This document shows positions 40,740-48,489 of a stretch of 64,000 bases of DNA, one piece after another. Numbering within the stretch: position 1 is the stretch's first letter; every line of letters begins with the position of its first letter. Below the pieces are notes generated by a model, which saw nothing but the letters and a program-made list of their open reading frames with translations, did no database searches and was not told the origin of the DNA. Made by a program: the position numbers and the translations under genes. This stretch comes from Microbacterium maritypicum (GTDB taxonomy: Bacteria > Actinomycetota > Actinomycetes > Actinomycetales > Microbacteriaceae): contig NZ_CP168030.1 in the NCBI RefSeq assembly GCF_041529975.1, positions 124,001 to 188,000 of the forward strand, written 5' to 3'.

Positions 40740-41125
40740 GCGGGGTTCTTCCCTTCTGTGTCGGTGGTGAGTGCGGCGCGCTGCCGGAGCAGTGCCGCGA
40801 GGTCTTCGGCGCCGAGACCCAGGGTGCGGGCCTCGGCGAGGAGTGGATCGATGTAGCGGTCGGCGAACAGCGCGCGGCGCTCGCCGAGGAGGACTTCCCT
40901 CGCTCCGTCGGCGACGAACATGCCGATGCCTCGGCGCTTGTAGAGCACTCCCTTGTCGGTGAGCATGGCGACTCCCTTCGCTGCGGTTGCGGGGTTGATC
41001 CGGTAGAACGCGGCGAGCTCGTTCGTCGAAGGGGCCTGTGCCTCCTCGGCGAGTGAGCCGTCGACGATCGAGTCCTCGATCTGCTCGGCGATCTGGAGGA
41101 AGAGCGGCTTGCCTTCTTCGATCAC
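40736..41125 (-). CDS. GntR-family regulator, YtrA subfamily
   Basis: A 129-aa regulator with an N-terminal GntR winged helix (PLFLQIAEQIEDSIVDGSLAEEAQAPSTNELAAFYRINPATAAKGVAMLTDKGVLYKRRGIGMFVADGA) and only a ~50-residue C-terminal tail, the short form that defines YtrA. Such proteins repress their own ABC exporter operon until an antibiotic-like signal appears. It starts with GTG behind GGAGGACTC. A perfect 9-bp dyad lies 22 bases upstream of the start. It is the first gene of a three-gene, overlapping operon. Confidence 0.88.
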   Translation of the reverse strand: MIEEGKPLFLQIAEQIEDSIVDGSLAEEAQAPSTNELAAFYRINPATAAKGVAMLTDKGVLYKRRGIGMFVADGAREVLLGERRALFADRYIDPLLAEARTLGLGAEDLAALLRQRAALTTDTEGKNPA

Positions 41126-41146
41126 GAGTCCTCCGGTGGGTTAGTG

Positions 41147-41170
41147 GGTTACTTACTCGACTAAGTAACC
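41147..41170. promoter_or_regulatory. YtrA-type operator
   Basis: Inverted repeat with perfect 9-bp arms GGTTACTTA and TAAGTAACC and the 6-base spacer CTCGAC. It lies just upstream of the GntR gene and 63 bases before the divergent methyltransferase start. GntR-family operators are usually AT-rich dyads of this kind. Confidence 0.7.
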
Positions 41171-41232
41171 ATGGAACCTGTCCGGTGTCAACCCCGGGCG
41201 TGTGCAGGCGGACGCCCGCGTACAGTGGGCTG

Positions 41233-42447
41233 GTGCCGGAGTTCCCCTACAGTCGCCTGCGCCGGTGGCCCGACGTCGAGGCGGACAACCTCCAGGCCCA
41301 TGACGCGACCGATCTGCTGCTCGTCGAGCGGGCGCTCTCCCTCGACATCCCGGGCTCCGAAACCGTCGTGATCGGTGACGAATACGGCGCGATCACGCTG
41401 GCTCTGACGGATGCCGGGCGGCACAGCATCCGCGTGCATCAAGATCTCGCGACCGGCCGTCGTGCACTGGAGCGCAACGCCGAGGATCTCGGGCTCGCCG
41501 GCTTCGTGGCGCACGAGCTCGACGCCGAGCTGCTCTCCGGCGCCCGCCTCGTGCTGCTGCAGCTGCCGAAGTCGCTCGCGGAGCTCGAGGAGATCGCGGA
41601 TGCCGTGGCCCGCTGGGCGGCATCCGGTGTGGTGCTCGTCGCTGGCGGCCGAGTGAAGCACATGACGCTCGCGCAGAACGAGGTGCTCGGGCGCAGCTTC
41701 GCGCACGTGCAGCCCCAGCGCGCCGAGCGGAAGTCCCGGCTGATCGAGGCCTCCGACGCTCGTCCGGTGCCCGCCGATCCGCCGTTCCCCGTCGCTGCGC
41801 AGCACGACGGGCTGACTCTGGTCGCGCACGGCGGGGCGTTCGCCGGCGCCCGCCTCGACATCGGCACCCGCGTGCTGCTCGAAGTGCTCGGCCTCGGCGG
41901 TTCACAACTCCTCAAGAACGGGCTGATTCGGGTCGAAAACGGCGCGAACGGGTCGGAGAACGGTGGTTCTTCCGGAGTTGTGAACAGCGACCGCCCGAGC
42001 CGCGTGCTCGACCTCGGCTGCGGCACCGGCGCACTCGGGGTCTCGTATGCACTCGCCCATCCCGAGGCGCAGGTCATCGCGACCGATCGGTCGGCTGCGG
42101 CAGTGGCCTCGGCCCGCGCGACGGCGGCCGCGAACGGGGTCGCCGACCGCATCACGGTCATGCACGACGATGCGGCCTCGGAGATCGCGGACGCGAGTGT
42201 CGACGTCGTGCTCCTGAACCCGCCTTTCCACCTCGGAACGAGTGTGCACACGGGCGCCGCGACCCGTCTGTTCGAGGCCGCCGCGCGTGTGCTCCGACCC
42301 GGCGGAGAACTCTTCACGGTGTACAACTCCTCGCTCGGTTACCGGGCCGAACTCACCCGTCTGATCGGCCACACGGAACAGCTGTCGCGCACCCCGAAGT
42401 TCACCGTGACGCGCAGCATCCGCAGCTCCGAATCACGTCGATCCTGA
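41233..42447 (+). CDS. Class I SAM-dependent methyltransferase, RsmC/RlmG-like
   Basis: A 404-aa protein with two halves. The N-terminal half (1-215) is a degenerate methyltransferase-like domain. The C-terminal half holds the SAM motif VLDLGCGTGALGVSYALAHP and the catalytic NPPFH, as in RsmC and RlmG, which methylate the N2 of guanine in rRNA. Between them, residues 223-251 (SQLLKNGLIRVENGANGSENGGSSGVVNS) correspond to an 84-bp inverted-repeat insert that keeps the frame. TACAGT (41221-41226) ends 6 bases before the GTG at 41233, so a leaderless start is likely; the frame extends upstream to 41038 but overlaps the GntR gene. Which rRNA position is modified cannot be told. Confidence 0.82.
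   Translation: MPEFPYSRLRRWPDVEADNLQAHDATDLLLVERALSLDIPGSETVVIGDEYGAITLALTDAGRHSIRVHQDLATGRRALERNAEDLGLAGFVAHELDAELLSGARLVLLQLPKSLAELEEIADAVARWAASGVVLVAGGRVKHMTLAQNEVLGRSFAHVQPQRAERKSRLIEASDARPVPADPPFPVAAQHDGLTLVAHGGAFAGARLDIGTRVLLEVLGLGGSQLLKNGLIRVENGANGSENGGSSGVVNSDRPSRVLDLGCGTGALGVSYALAHPEAQVIATDRSAAAVASARATAAANGVADRITVMHDDAASEIADASVDVVLLNPPFHLGTSVHTGAATRLFEAAARVLRPGGELFTVYNSSLGYRAELTRLIGHTEQLSRTPKFTVTRSIRSSESRRS
41901..41984 (+). repeat. In-frame palindromic insert inside the methyltransferase gene
   Basis: TTCACAACTCC (41901-41911) and GGAGTTGTGAA (41974-41984) are perfect 11-bp inverted ends. Two bases in, AAGAAC and GTTCTT continue the stem. The span is exactly 84 bases, 28 codons, and encodes a Gly/Asn/Ser-rich linker between the two methyltransferase halves. 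The middle (about 41920-41965) contains AACGG/GAACGG repeats. Confidence 0.7.
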
Positions 42448-42785
42448 CCTCGAAACGGTCTCGGTGGGGATTGTTGAACCCCCGTGCAATCCCCCGGTCA
42501 GCCGCTGAAATTCGCACTGCCGGCCGACCCAGGATTTGCCCCTGATCGGCCATTTCGTTACGTTGGAATGCGGGCCTGACGGTCCGAAGACCAGTCCGCG
42601 GTCACGTCCTTCTTTCGATGAGCTGTGCTGCGAAGAGGCGTGGGCGTACGGTCGATGCTCTATCGCGGCGGATCCGAAATCCGCCGTCTGTGCCGCCACA
42701 GCGATCATGTCGAACGGCCCCGAGAGCCTCACCCGGGCGTAACCGAAGCAGGCTCAGCCACCCGAAGGCGAGCCGCGGGGGAAAC
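42448..42785 (+). promoter_or_regulatory. Promoter and ~215-nt structured leader of the betaine importer operon
   Basis: The 338-base gap starts with a terminator-like dyad (GGGGATTG at 42466-42473 and CAATCCCC at 42487-42494). TTGCCC (42536-42541) and TACGTT (42559-42564) are spaced 17 bases, a good sigma-A promoter. Transcription would start near 42571, leaving about 215 nt of leader. Two clear hairpins follow: GGCGGAT-CCGAA-ATCCGCC (42667-42685) and GGCTCAGCC-ACCCGAA-GGCGAGCC with one bulged A (42751-42774), the latter ending 2-3 bases before the GGGGGAAAC ribosome site. No small gene was found in it. Confidence 0.55.
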
Positions 42786-44087
42786 GTGTCCGAAATCGCT
42801 CTCGAAGCGCGCAATCTATACAAGGTTTTCGGTAAGAATCCGAGCACCGCCGTCCGCCGTCTGAAGGCCGGAGAGAGTCGCACGGCCGTCGCCGATGCGG
42901 GGACCGCGGCGGTCATCGACGCCAGCTTCACCGTGAACCGCGGTGAGATCTTCGTCATCATGGGCCTGTCCGGATCGGGCAAGTCCACCATCATCCGCAT
43001 GCTCAACGGGCTGCATGACGTCACGTCGGGCACCGTCACGGTGAACGGCGACCCGATCACCGGCATCCCCGCCTCGAGGCTCCGCGAGATCCGTCGCGAC
43101 CGCATTTCGATGGTATTCCAGCACTTCGCTCTGCTGCCGCACCGCACGGTCGCCGCGAACGTCGCCTATCCGCTCGAGCTCAAGGGGGCCTCGAAGGCCG
43201 AGCGCCTGGCCAAGGCCGAGGAGATCCTCTCGCTGGTCGGACTCGAAGGTCAGGGCGAGAAGCTTCCCTCCGAGCTCTCCGGCGGAATGCAGCAGCGCGT
43301 CGGAATCGCCCGTGCGCTCGCCGCCGACAGCGACATCCTGCTCATGGACGAGGCGTTCAGCGCGCTCGACCCGCTGATCCGCCGCGAGATGCAGGAGCAG
43401 CTGCTCGAGCTGCAGCAGAAGCTCCAGAAGACGATCGTGTTCATCACGCACGACCTCAATGAGGCCATGTTCCTCGGTGATCGGATCGCCGTGATGCGCG
43501 ACGGCCGCATCGTGCAGATCGGCACGCCCGAGGACATCCTGATGGACCCGGCCAACGACTACGTCGAGCAGTTCGTGCAGGACGTCGACCGCGCCCGTGT
43601 GCTCACCGCCGCGAACGTGATGGAGCGCCCGCGCCCCGTCGTGCCGCACACCGCCGGTCCGCGCACCGCGCTCCGCCAGATGCGCGACGCCTACATGTCG
43701 GCGACCTACGTCGTCGGCCGTGACCGCCAGCTCGTGGGTGTCGTGACCGACCGCGACGCGGTCAAGCTCGTGCGCCAGGGCGCCACCACCCTCGACTCCA
43801 TCATCAAGCCCGTGCCGCAGAGCGTGCGCGAGGACGAGGTGCTGATGAACCTGTTCGTGCCCGCCGTCGAGTCCCCGCTGCCGCTGGCCGTGACGGATGC
43901 CGAGGGGCGTCTGGCGGGTGTGATCCCGCGTGTGACGCTGCTCGCCGCCCTGGGCCCCGGCCCCGGAGCGACCGAGGAGATCACCCTGCCGATGATGCCG
44001 ATGCCGCAGGCAGAGATCGATGCGGTGCTCGATGACGGGTGGACCGCCGACCCGGCCGATGCCCCGACCACGGAGGAGGTGCGCTGA
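42786..44087 (+). CDS. proV: Glycine betaine/proline ABC transporter ATPase with CBS domains
   Basis: A 433-aa ProV/OpuAA-type ATPase. It has the N-terminal insert typical of this family (about 13-38), Walker A MGLSGSGKSTIIRMLNGL, signature LSGGMQQRVGIARA, Walker B ILLMDEAFSALDP and H-loop VFITHDLNEAMF. Residues ~285-400 form a CBS pair (MRDAYMSATYVVGRDRQLVGVVTDRDAV... PLAVTDAEGRLAGVIPR), which in related transporters senses ionic strength or cyclic di-AMP. The GTG at 42786 has GGGGGAAAC immediately upstream. The stop overlaps the permease start by one base (TGATG). This is the second osmolyte importer in the window. Confidence 0.92.
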   Translation: MSEIALEARNLYKVFGKNPSTAVRRLKAGESRTAVADAGTAAVIDASFTVNRGEIFVIMGLSGSGKSTIIRMLNGLHDVTSGTVTVNGDPITGIPASRLREIRRDRISMVFQHFALLPHRTVAANVAYPLELKGASKAERLAKAEEILSLVGLEGQGEKLPSELSGGMQQRVGIARALAADSDILLMDEAFSALDPLIRREMQEQLLELQQKLQKTIVFITHDLNEAMFLGDRIAVMRDGRIVQIGTPEDILMDPANDYVEQFVQDVDRARVLTAANVMERPRPVVPHTAGPRTALRQMRDAYMSATYVVGRDRQLVGVVTDRDAVKLVRQGATTLDSIIKPVPQSVREDEVLMNLFVPAVESPLPLAVTDAEGRLAGVIPRVTLLAALGPGPGATEEITLPMMPMPQAEIDAVLDDGWTADPADAPTTEEVR

Positions 44088-45043
44088 TGGACGGCTTCCG
44101 CATCCCCGTAGGGACTTGGATCGAATCCGGCGTCGACTGGATCAAGGACAACCTCGACGGTCTGCTCGACGTCATCTCGTTCGTGATGAGCTTCCTCGTC
44201 GAGGGGCTCACGAGCATCCTGCTCACGCCGAGTTTCGCGGTCATCATCGTGATCGCCGCGCTCATCGCCTGGATCGTGCGTTCGTGGCAGCTCGCCATCG
44301 GAACCATCGTGTCGTTCGGGCTGATCGTCGGGATGGACCTCTGGGTGCCCGCGATGCAGACGCTCGCACTCGTGCTCGTCGCCGCCATCATCGCCGTGCT
44401 GATCGCGGTGCCGCTCGGCATCTGGTCGGCGCGCAACTCGACCGTGCGGGCCGTGCTGAAGCCGGTGCTCGACTTCATGCAGACCATGCCGGCGTTCGTG
44501 TACCTGATCCCGGCGATCGTCTTCTTCGGCATCGGCGTGGTCCCCGGACTCGTCGCCACCGTGATCTTCGCGCTGCCCCCGGGCGTGCGTCTGACCGAGC
44601 TCGGCATCCGCGGCGTCGACTCCGAGACCGTCGAAGCCGGGCACGCGTTCGGCGCCAAGCCGGGGCAGATCCTGCGCGGCATCCAGCTCCCGCTCGCGAT
44701 GCCGACCATCATGGCCGGCGTCAACCAGGTCATCATGCTCGCCCTGTCGATGGCGGTCATCGCCGGAATGGCGGGTGCCGACGGCCTCGGGAAGATGGTG
44801 GTCGAGGCGATCTCGACGATCAACATCCCCAAGGGTGTCGAGGCCGGTCTCGGTGTCGTGCTGATCGCCGTCTTCCTCGATCGGGTCACCGCCGCACTGG
44901 GCGCCCCGGGCGAGAACCGCTCGTCGCTGCTCGGCATGATCGAGCGGCGCCGCAAGCCGCACGGCGGCGGTGGTGGAGCAGCATCCACCCCCGCAGCCGA
45001 GGCGCCCTTGGCGCAGGATGCCGACCCGGCACTCGTGCACTGA
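44087..45043 (+). CDS. proW: Glycine betaine/proline ABC transporter permease
   Basis: A 318-aa permease with an N-terminal amphipathic segment (IPVGTWIESGVDWIKDNLDGLLDVISFVMSFLVEGLTSILL) and seven or so helices. The OpuAB/ProW hallmarks are LKPVLDFMQTMPAFVYLIPAIVFFGIG and the EAA loop SETVEAGHAFGAKPGQILRGIQLPLAMPTIMAGVNQVIMLALSM. A single permease suggests a homodimer, unlike the OpuC-type system at 15312. The C terminus has a His/Gly/Ala/Pro-rich tail. It shares one base with the ATPase stop. Confidence 0.9.
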   Translation: MDGFRIPVGTWIESGVDWIKDNLDGLLDVISFVMSFLVEGLTSILLTPSFAVIIVIAALIAWIVRSWQLAIGTIVSFGLIVGMDLWVPAMQTLALVLVAAIIAVLIAVPLGIWSARNSTVRAVLKPVLDFMQTMPAFVYLIPAIVFFGIGVVPGLVATVIFALPPGVRLTELGIRGVDSETVEAGHAFGAKPGQILRGIQLPLAMPTIMAGVNQVIMLALSMAVIAGMAGADGLGKMVVEAISTINIPKGVEAGLGVVLIAVFLDRVTAALGAPGENRSSLLGMIERRRKPHGGGGGAASTPAAEAPLAQDADPALVH

Positions 45044-45094
45044 GTTTCACCCCTACGGAACAACACCCATACGGAACTGAGAGAGAGAAATCAC

Positions 45095-46003
45095 ATGAAG
45101 AAGAAGATCCTCGCGATCACCGCCCTCGGCGCCGCAGCGGCGCTCACCCTCGCGGGTTGCAGCAGCGATGGCGCCGGCGGCACGGGCGGCGGCGACAGCA
45201 ACGCCGACGACAAGGGCACCATCACCCTGGGCTTCCTGCCCTCGTGGACCGACGGCCTGAGCACCGCGTACCTGCTGCAGGACCAGCTCGAGAAGATCGG
45301 CTACACGGTCGAAATGAAGACCCTCACCGAGGCGGGCCCGCTGTACACGGGTCTCGCGCAGGGTGACGTCGACATGTACCCGTCGGCCTGGCCCGAGCTC
45401 ACGCACGCCGAGTACATGGAGAAGTACGGCGACGACATCGAAGACCTGGGCAAGTACTACGAGAACGCCAAGCTCACCCTCGCGGTGCCGGAGTACTCGG
45501 AGCTCACCTCGATCGAGGACCTCAAGGGCAAGGCGGCCGACTTCGACGGCAAGATCTACGGGATCGAGCCGGGTGCCGGCCTCACCGCCCAGACCCAGAA
45601 GATGATGCCCGAGTACGGACTCGACAGCGAGTACGAGCTCGTCACCTCGTCGACCGCGGCCATGCTCACCGAGCTGAAGACCGCGACCGACAAGCAGGAG
45701 GACATCGTCGTCACGCTGTGGCGTCCGTTCTGGGCCAACGACGCCTTCCCCGTGAAGGACCTCGAAGACCCCAAGGGCGCCATGGGCAAGGCCGAGGGCC
45801 TGCACTTCCTGGGCACCAAGGGCTTCGCCGAGGAGTTCCCCGAGGCGGCTGAGCTGATCGAGCAGATCAAGCTCGACGACGAGCAGTACGGTGCACTCGA
45901 AGACCTCGTGGTCAACGAGTACGGCGAGGGCAAGGAAGCGGATGCCGTCGACGCATGGCTCGAGGAGTACGGCGACCAGTTCGACTGGACCGTCACCAGC
46001 TGA
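45095..46003 (+). CDS. proX: Glycine betaine-binding lipoprotein
   Basis: A 302-aa binding protein. The signal peptide ends in LAGC (Cys at 22), followed by a Gly/Asp/Ser linker. The mature domain carries the aromatic residues that build the quaternary-ammonium box in OpuAC/ProX proteins: Trp in LPSWTDG, Trp in YPSAWPELTHAEY, and two in TLWRPFWAND. The start ATG follows GAGAGAG. It is the last gene of the proV-proW-proX operon. The ligand is probably glycine betaine or a related betaine; TMAO, which the FMO at 605 might make, is bound by some relatives. Confidence 0.92.
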   Translation: MKKKILAITALGAAAALTLAGCSSDGAGGTGGGDSNADDKGTITLGFLPSWTDGLSTAYLLQDQLEKIGYTVEMKTLTEAGPLYTGLAQGDVDMYPSAWPELTHAEYMEKYGDDIEDLGKYYENAKLTLAVPEYSELTSIEDLKGKAADFDGKIYGIEPGAGLTAQTQKMMPEYGLDSEYELVTSSTAAMLTELKTATDKQEDIVVTLWRPFWANDAFPVKDLEDPKGAMGKAEGLHFLGTKGFAEEFPEAAELIEQIKLDDEQYGALEDLVVNEYGEGKEADAVDAWLEEYGDQFDWTVTS

Positions 46004-46059
46004 CCTGAGCTCACACCGGCTCTGAGGCGCAGCATCCGCTCGGAGTCGGCACGCGATAC

Positions 46060-46126
46060 GAAGGAGATCTCACCCTTCGAAGGCCCTGTTCGCGCAGGGG
46101 CTCCTTCGTCGGGTGAGATCTCCTTC
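46060..46126. repeat. 67-bp palindromic element, copy 3
   Basis: Same 28-11-28 layout; centre GTTCGCGCAGG. Outer arms GAAGGAGATCTCACCC and GGGTGAGATCTCCTTC pair perfectly; the inner arms are diverged (GAAGGCCCT opposite GGCTCCTTC). It begins 57 bases after the proX stop and ends 67 bases before the next start. Confidence 0.85.
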
Positions 46127-46193
46127 GTCGTGTGTGCGGGGGACCCGTGCGCAAGCCCCTTCCCCGCGGCTACCGGCGGCGTAGCCTGTGGGC

Positions 46194-47669
46194 GTGGACG
46201 GGTTCGCGGCGGTCGACTTCGGGTTTGCGCGCGAGGTGCTGCAGCGGGGCATCGCGGCGCTGTACCTCGTCGCGTTCCTGTCGAGCCTGAACCAGTTCCG
46301 ACCGCTGCTCGGTGAGCACGGTCTGCTCCCGGCGCCGGCCCTCCTCGAGTGGGTCGGCCAGAAGGCGGAGCGGCGGCGGATGCTGCATCCGACCCTGTTC
46401 TCGCGCATCCGTTACTCCGACCGCCGGCTCGTCGCGCTGTGTGTGGCGGGGATCGTGGTCGCGGCCGTACTCGTCGTGGGCATTCCGCAGTGGGGTCCGC
46501 CGTGGGGGCCGATGCTGTGCTTCCTCGCGCTGTGGCTCGGCTACATGTCGATCGTCAGCATCGGGCAGACCTTCTACTCGTTCGGCTGGGAGATGCTGCT
46601 GCTGGAGGCCGGGTTCCTCGCGGCTTTCCTCGGCTCGAACGATCAGCCGCCGCCCACGGTCGTGATCGTGCTGTTCTGGTGGCTGGTCTTCCGGCTGGAG
46701 TTCGGTGCCGGGATGATCAAGATCCGCGGCGGCCGTGAGTGGCGTGATCTGACGGCTCTCATGTATCACCACGAGACGCAGCCGATGCCGGGGCCGCTCA
46801 GTCGGCAGGCGCATCTGCTGCCGCGCTGGTTCCATCGCGGCGAGGTGGTGGGCAATCACTTCGCGCAGCTCGTGGTGCCGTTCTTCCTGTTCGCCCCGCT
46901 GCTGTCGCTGTGGGTGGATGGCCCGGTGCCGCAGATCGTGGGCGCGGTCGCGGCATCCATCGTGATCCTGACGCAGGCCTGGCTGGTGCTCACGGGGAAC
47001 TTCGCGTGGCTGAACTGGGCGACGATGGTCATCGCCTTCTCGGTGATCGGGCTGCCGGGGGTGGGGGCGGCCGAGGCTACGCCGCCGACCGACGCGCCGT
47101 GGGTCCTCTCCGGCCTCCCGCTCTTCTGGGTGATCATCACCTCGGCCGTCGGGCTGCTGTACGTCGTGGTGAGCGCGCCGGCGATGCGCAACCTGTTCGC
47201 GCGGCGGCAGCTCATGAACGCGAGCTTCAACCGCTGGCAGCTCGCCAACGCCTACGGCGCCTTCGGCACGGTCACGAAGGAGCGCATCGAGATCGTGGTC
47301 GAGGGGTCAGCCGATGAGGAGGGCGTCGAGTGGCGGGAGTATGAGTTCCGGGGCAAGCCCGGGGACGTGCGACGGATGCCGCGGCAGTTCGCTCCATACC
47401 ATCTGCGCCTCGACTGGCTGATGTGGTTCCTGCCGCTCGGGCACTCGTTCGACGACTGGTTCACGGCGTTCCTCGTCCGACTGCTCGAAGCGGATGCTCC
47501 GACACTCGCGCTGATCCGGGTCGATCCCTTCGACGGCGAGCGGCCGCGGTGGGTGCGCGCCGTTTCGTACCGCTACCGCTTCGCGACCCGCGCCGAGAAG
47601 CGCGCCGACGGTGTGATCTGGGTGCGGAGTCGTCGCCGCGTGGTGCTCGGCCCATTCGGGCTGCGGTGA
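46194..47669 (+). CDS. Lipase maturation factor family protein
   Basis: A 491-aa multi-pass membrane protein with about eight helices and a basic C-terminal domain. The family features are QFRPLLGEHGLLPAPALL, FYSFGWEMLLLEAGFLAAFLGS, VFRLEFGAGMIKIRGGREWRDLTALMYHHETQPMPGPLS, GNHFAQLVVPFFLF, NAYGAFGTVTKERIEIVVEG and WREYEFRGKPGDV. In animals LMF1 folds lipases in the ER; bacterial members are common in actinobacteria but uncharacterised. TAGCCT (46182-46187) ends 6 bases before the GTG at 46194, so I chose this start over the GTG at 46188. It is flanked by copies 3 and 4 of the 67-bp element. Confidence 0.87.
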   Translation: MDGFAAVDFGFAREVLQRGIAALYLVAFLSSLNQFRPLLGEHGLLPAPALLEWVGQKAERRRMLHPTLFSRIRYSDRRLVALCVAGIVVAAVLVVGIPQWGPPWGPMLCFLALWLGYMSIVSIGQTFYSFGWEMLLLEAGFLAAFLGSNDQPPPTVVIVLFWWLVFRLEFGAGMIKIRGGREWRDLTALMYHHETQPMPGPLSRQAHLLPRWFHRGEVVGNHFAQLVVPFFLFAPLLSLWVDGPVPQIVGAVAASIVILTQAWLVLTGNFAWLNWATMVIAFSVIGLPGVGAAEATPPTDAPWVLSGLPLFWVIITSAVGLLYVVVSAPAMRNLFARRQLMNASFNRWQLANAYGAFGTVTKERIEIVVEGSADEEGVEWREYEFRGKPGDVRRMPRQFAPYHLRLDWLMWFLPLGHSFDDWFTAFLVRLLEADAPTLALIRVDPFDGERPRWVRAVSYRYRFATRAEKRADGVIWVRSRRRVVLGPFGLR

Positions 47670-47730
47670 GCGGGTGCCCCTACCCGCTTCGTGCAGCATC
47701 CGTCCCGCATCCGTCCCGCCCACCCAACGC

Positions 47731-47797
47731 GAAGGAGATCTCACGTTCTGAAGGAACCTTTCCGCACACGGCTCCTTCAGAACAGGAGATCTCCTTC
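47731..47797. repeat. 67-bp palindromic element, copy 4
   Basis: Same layout, 67 bases. Outer arms GAAGGAGATCT and AGATCTCCTTC pair; GTTCTGAAGGA pairs with CCTTCAGAAC. It begins 61 bases after the lipase-maturation-factor stop. CCGCCGAGCGCGGCG follows 29 bases after its end (47827-47841), as it does after copy 5. Confidence 0.85.
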
Positions 47798-47910
47798 AGA
47801 ACACGTGGGTCGGATCAAGCGACTCCCGCCGAGCGCGGCGCCAAGGATTGGGCTTGCCAGGCCGGGGCGCCGATTGACAACCAGATCCATAGCTCCTATA
47901 AGGGCTACAT

Positions 47911-47939
47911 GTCCGATCCGCGAGCGTCTGTCCGACACA
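47911..47939. repeat. TGTCGGAC-box repeat, weak copy C
   Basis: Two GTCCGA motifs (TGTCCGATCC near 47910 and CTGTCCGACACA near 47929) with GCGAGCGTC between them. The order and spacing resemble part of copies A and B. It lies just before the 120-aa membrane protein gene. Confidence 0.35.
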
Positions 47940-47955
47940 TGATGACTGACTTCTC

Positions 47956-48318
47956 ATGACCGAGACGAGCCAGTGGGGGGCGATCCAGCGCATGCCGCGG
48001 CGACGTTACGTCGCCGCGGGGCTCTGGGCGTTGGCTCAGATCACAGTTGCCTGCGGTGGCATCCTTCTCGTCGATCTCACTGCGATGCGAATGGATGGGT
48101 GTGCATCTTCCTGCAGGGACGATGTCGCCAACCTGGCGATCGACGGTCTGAGAGTGGCGCTCATCGTCATCCTCGTCGCACACCTCGCCCTGCTCGTCAT
48201 CGCACTCGTCAAGAGGAGATCGCCGCACGTGATCGGTGGTGTGGCAATCGGTCTGAGCCTCGTGGCCATCGCCGTCGCCTATGTGCTCATCGTTGCCGCG
48301 TACCCGGTTCCCACGTGA
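47956..48318 (+). CDS. Small three-helix membrane protein, unknown
   Basis: A 120-aa protein of unknown family. Helices are at about 19-41, 62-86 and 92-115. The first loop has CASSC (Cys49 and Cys53), which could be oxidised outside the cell, and Cys33 lies in helix 1. The ATG at 47956 has no strong ribosome site (GACTTCTC upstream). Base composition is a little less G/C-rich than the neighbours. It is enclosed by copies 4 and 5 of the 67-bp element, so the cassette may have arrived or moved as a unit. Confidence 0.65.
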   Translation: MTETSQWGAIQRMPRRRYVAAGLWALAQITVACGGILLVDLTAMRMDGCASSCRDDVANLAIDGLRVALIVILVAHLALLVIALVKRRSPHVIGGVAIGLSLVAIAVAYVLIVAAYPVPT

Positions 48319-48321
48319 CGT

Positions 48322-48388
48322 GAAGGAGATCTCACGCTTCGAAGGAGCCTTTCCGTACACAGCTCCTTCAGAGCGTGAGATCTCCTTC
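48322..48388. repeat. 67-bp palindromic element, copy 5
   Basis: Same layout, 67 bases. Outer arms GAAGGAGATCTCACGCT and AGCGTGAGATCTCCTTC are perfectly complementary apart from one position; GAAGGAGC pairs with GCTCCTTC nearer the centre. It begins 4 bases after the stop of the 120-aa gene. CCGCCGAGCGCGGCG follows at 48418-48432. Confidence 0.85.
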
Positions 48389-48438
48389 ACAACGCGCGAC
48401 GCGCAACGCCGAACCACCGCCGAGCGCGGCGAAACGCC

Positions 48439-48464
48439 CCGGCCGGGTCGAGTGACCCGGTCGG
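48439..48464 (-). terminator. Hairpin terminator of the PadR-DrrAB operon
   Basis: An 11-bp stem with one mismatch (CCGGCCGGGTC and GACCCGGTCGG) and the tetraloop GAGT. It lies 26 bases downstream of the DrrB-type stop on the minus strand. Confidence 0.7.
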
Positions 48465-48489
48465 AGCGTCCCGTCTCGCTGGGCGAAGA

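Noticed and set aside
42571..42785. c-di-AMP (ydaO-type) riboswitch before proV
   Set aside because: A CACCCG...GTAACC...AGGC stretch vaguely resembles the 3' end of that class, but the GGGGGAACC and GGGGUGAAU cores are not present in the required order.
47731..48388. Small peptides read from the 67-bp elements (KEISRSEG-like translations)
   Set aside because: Similar peptides appear in several frames only because the DNA element is repeated; start sites and ribosome sites are lacking, and the DNA palindrome explains the conservation better.
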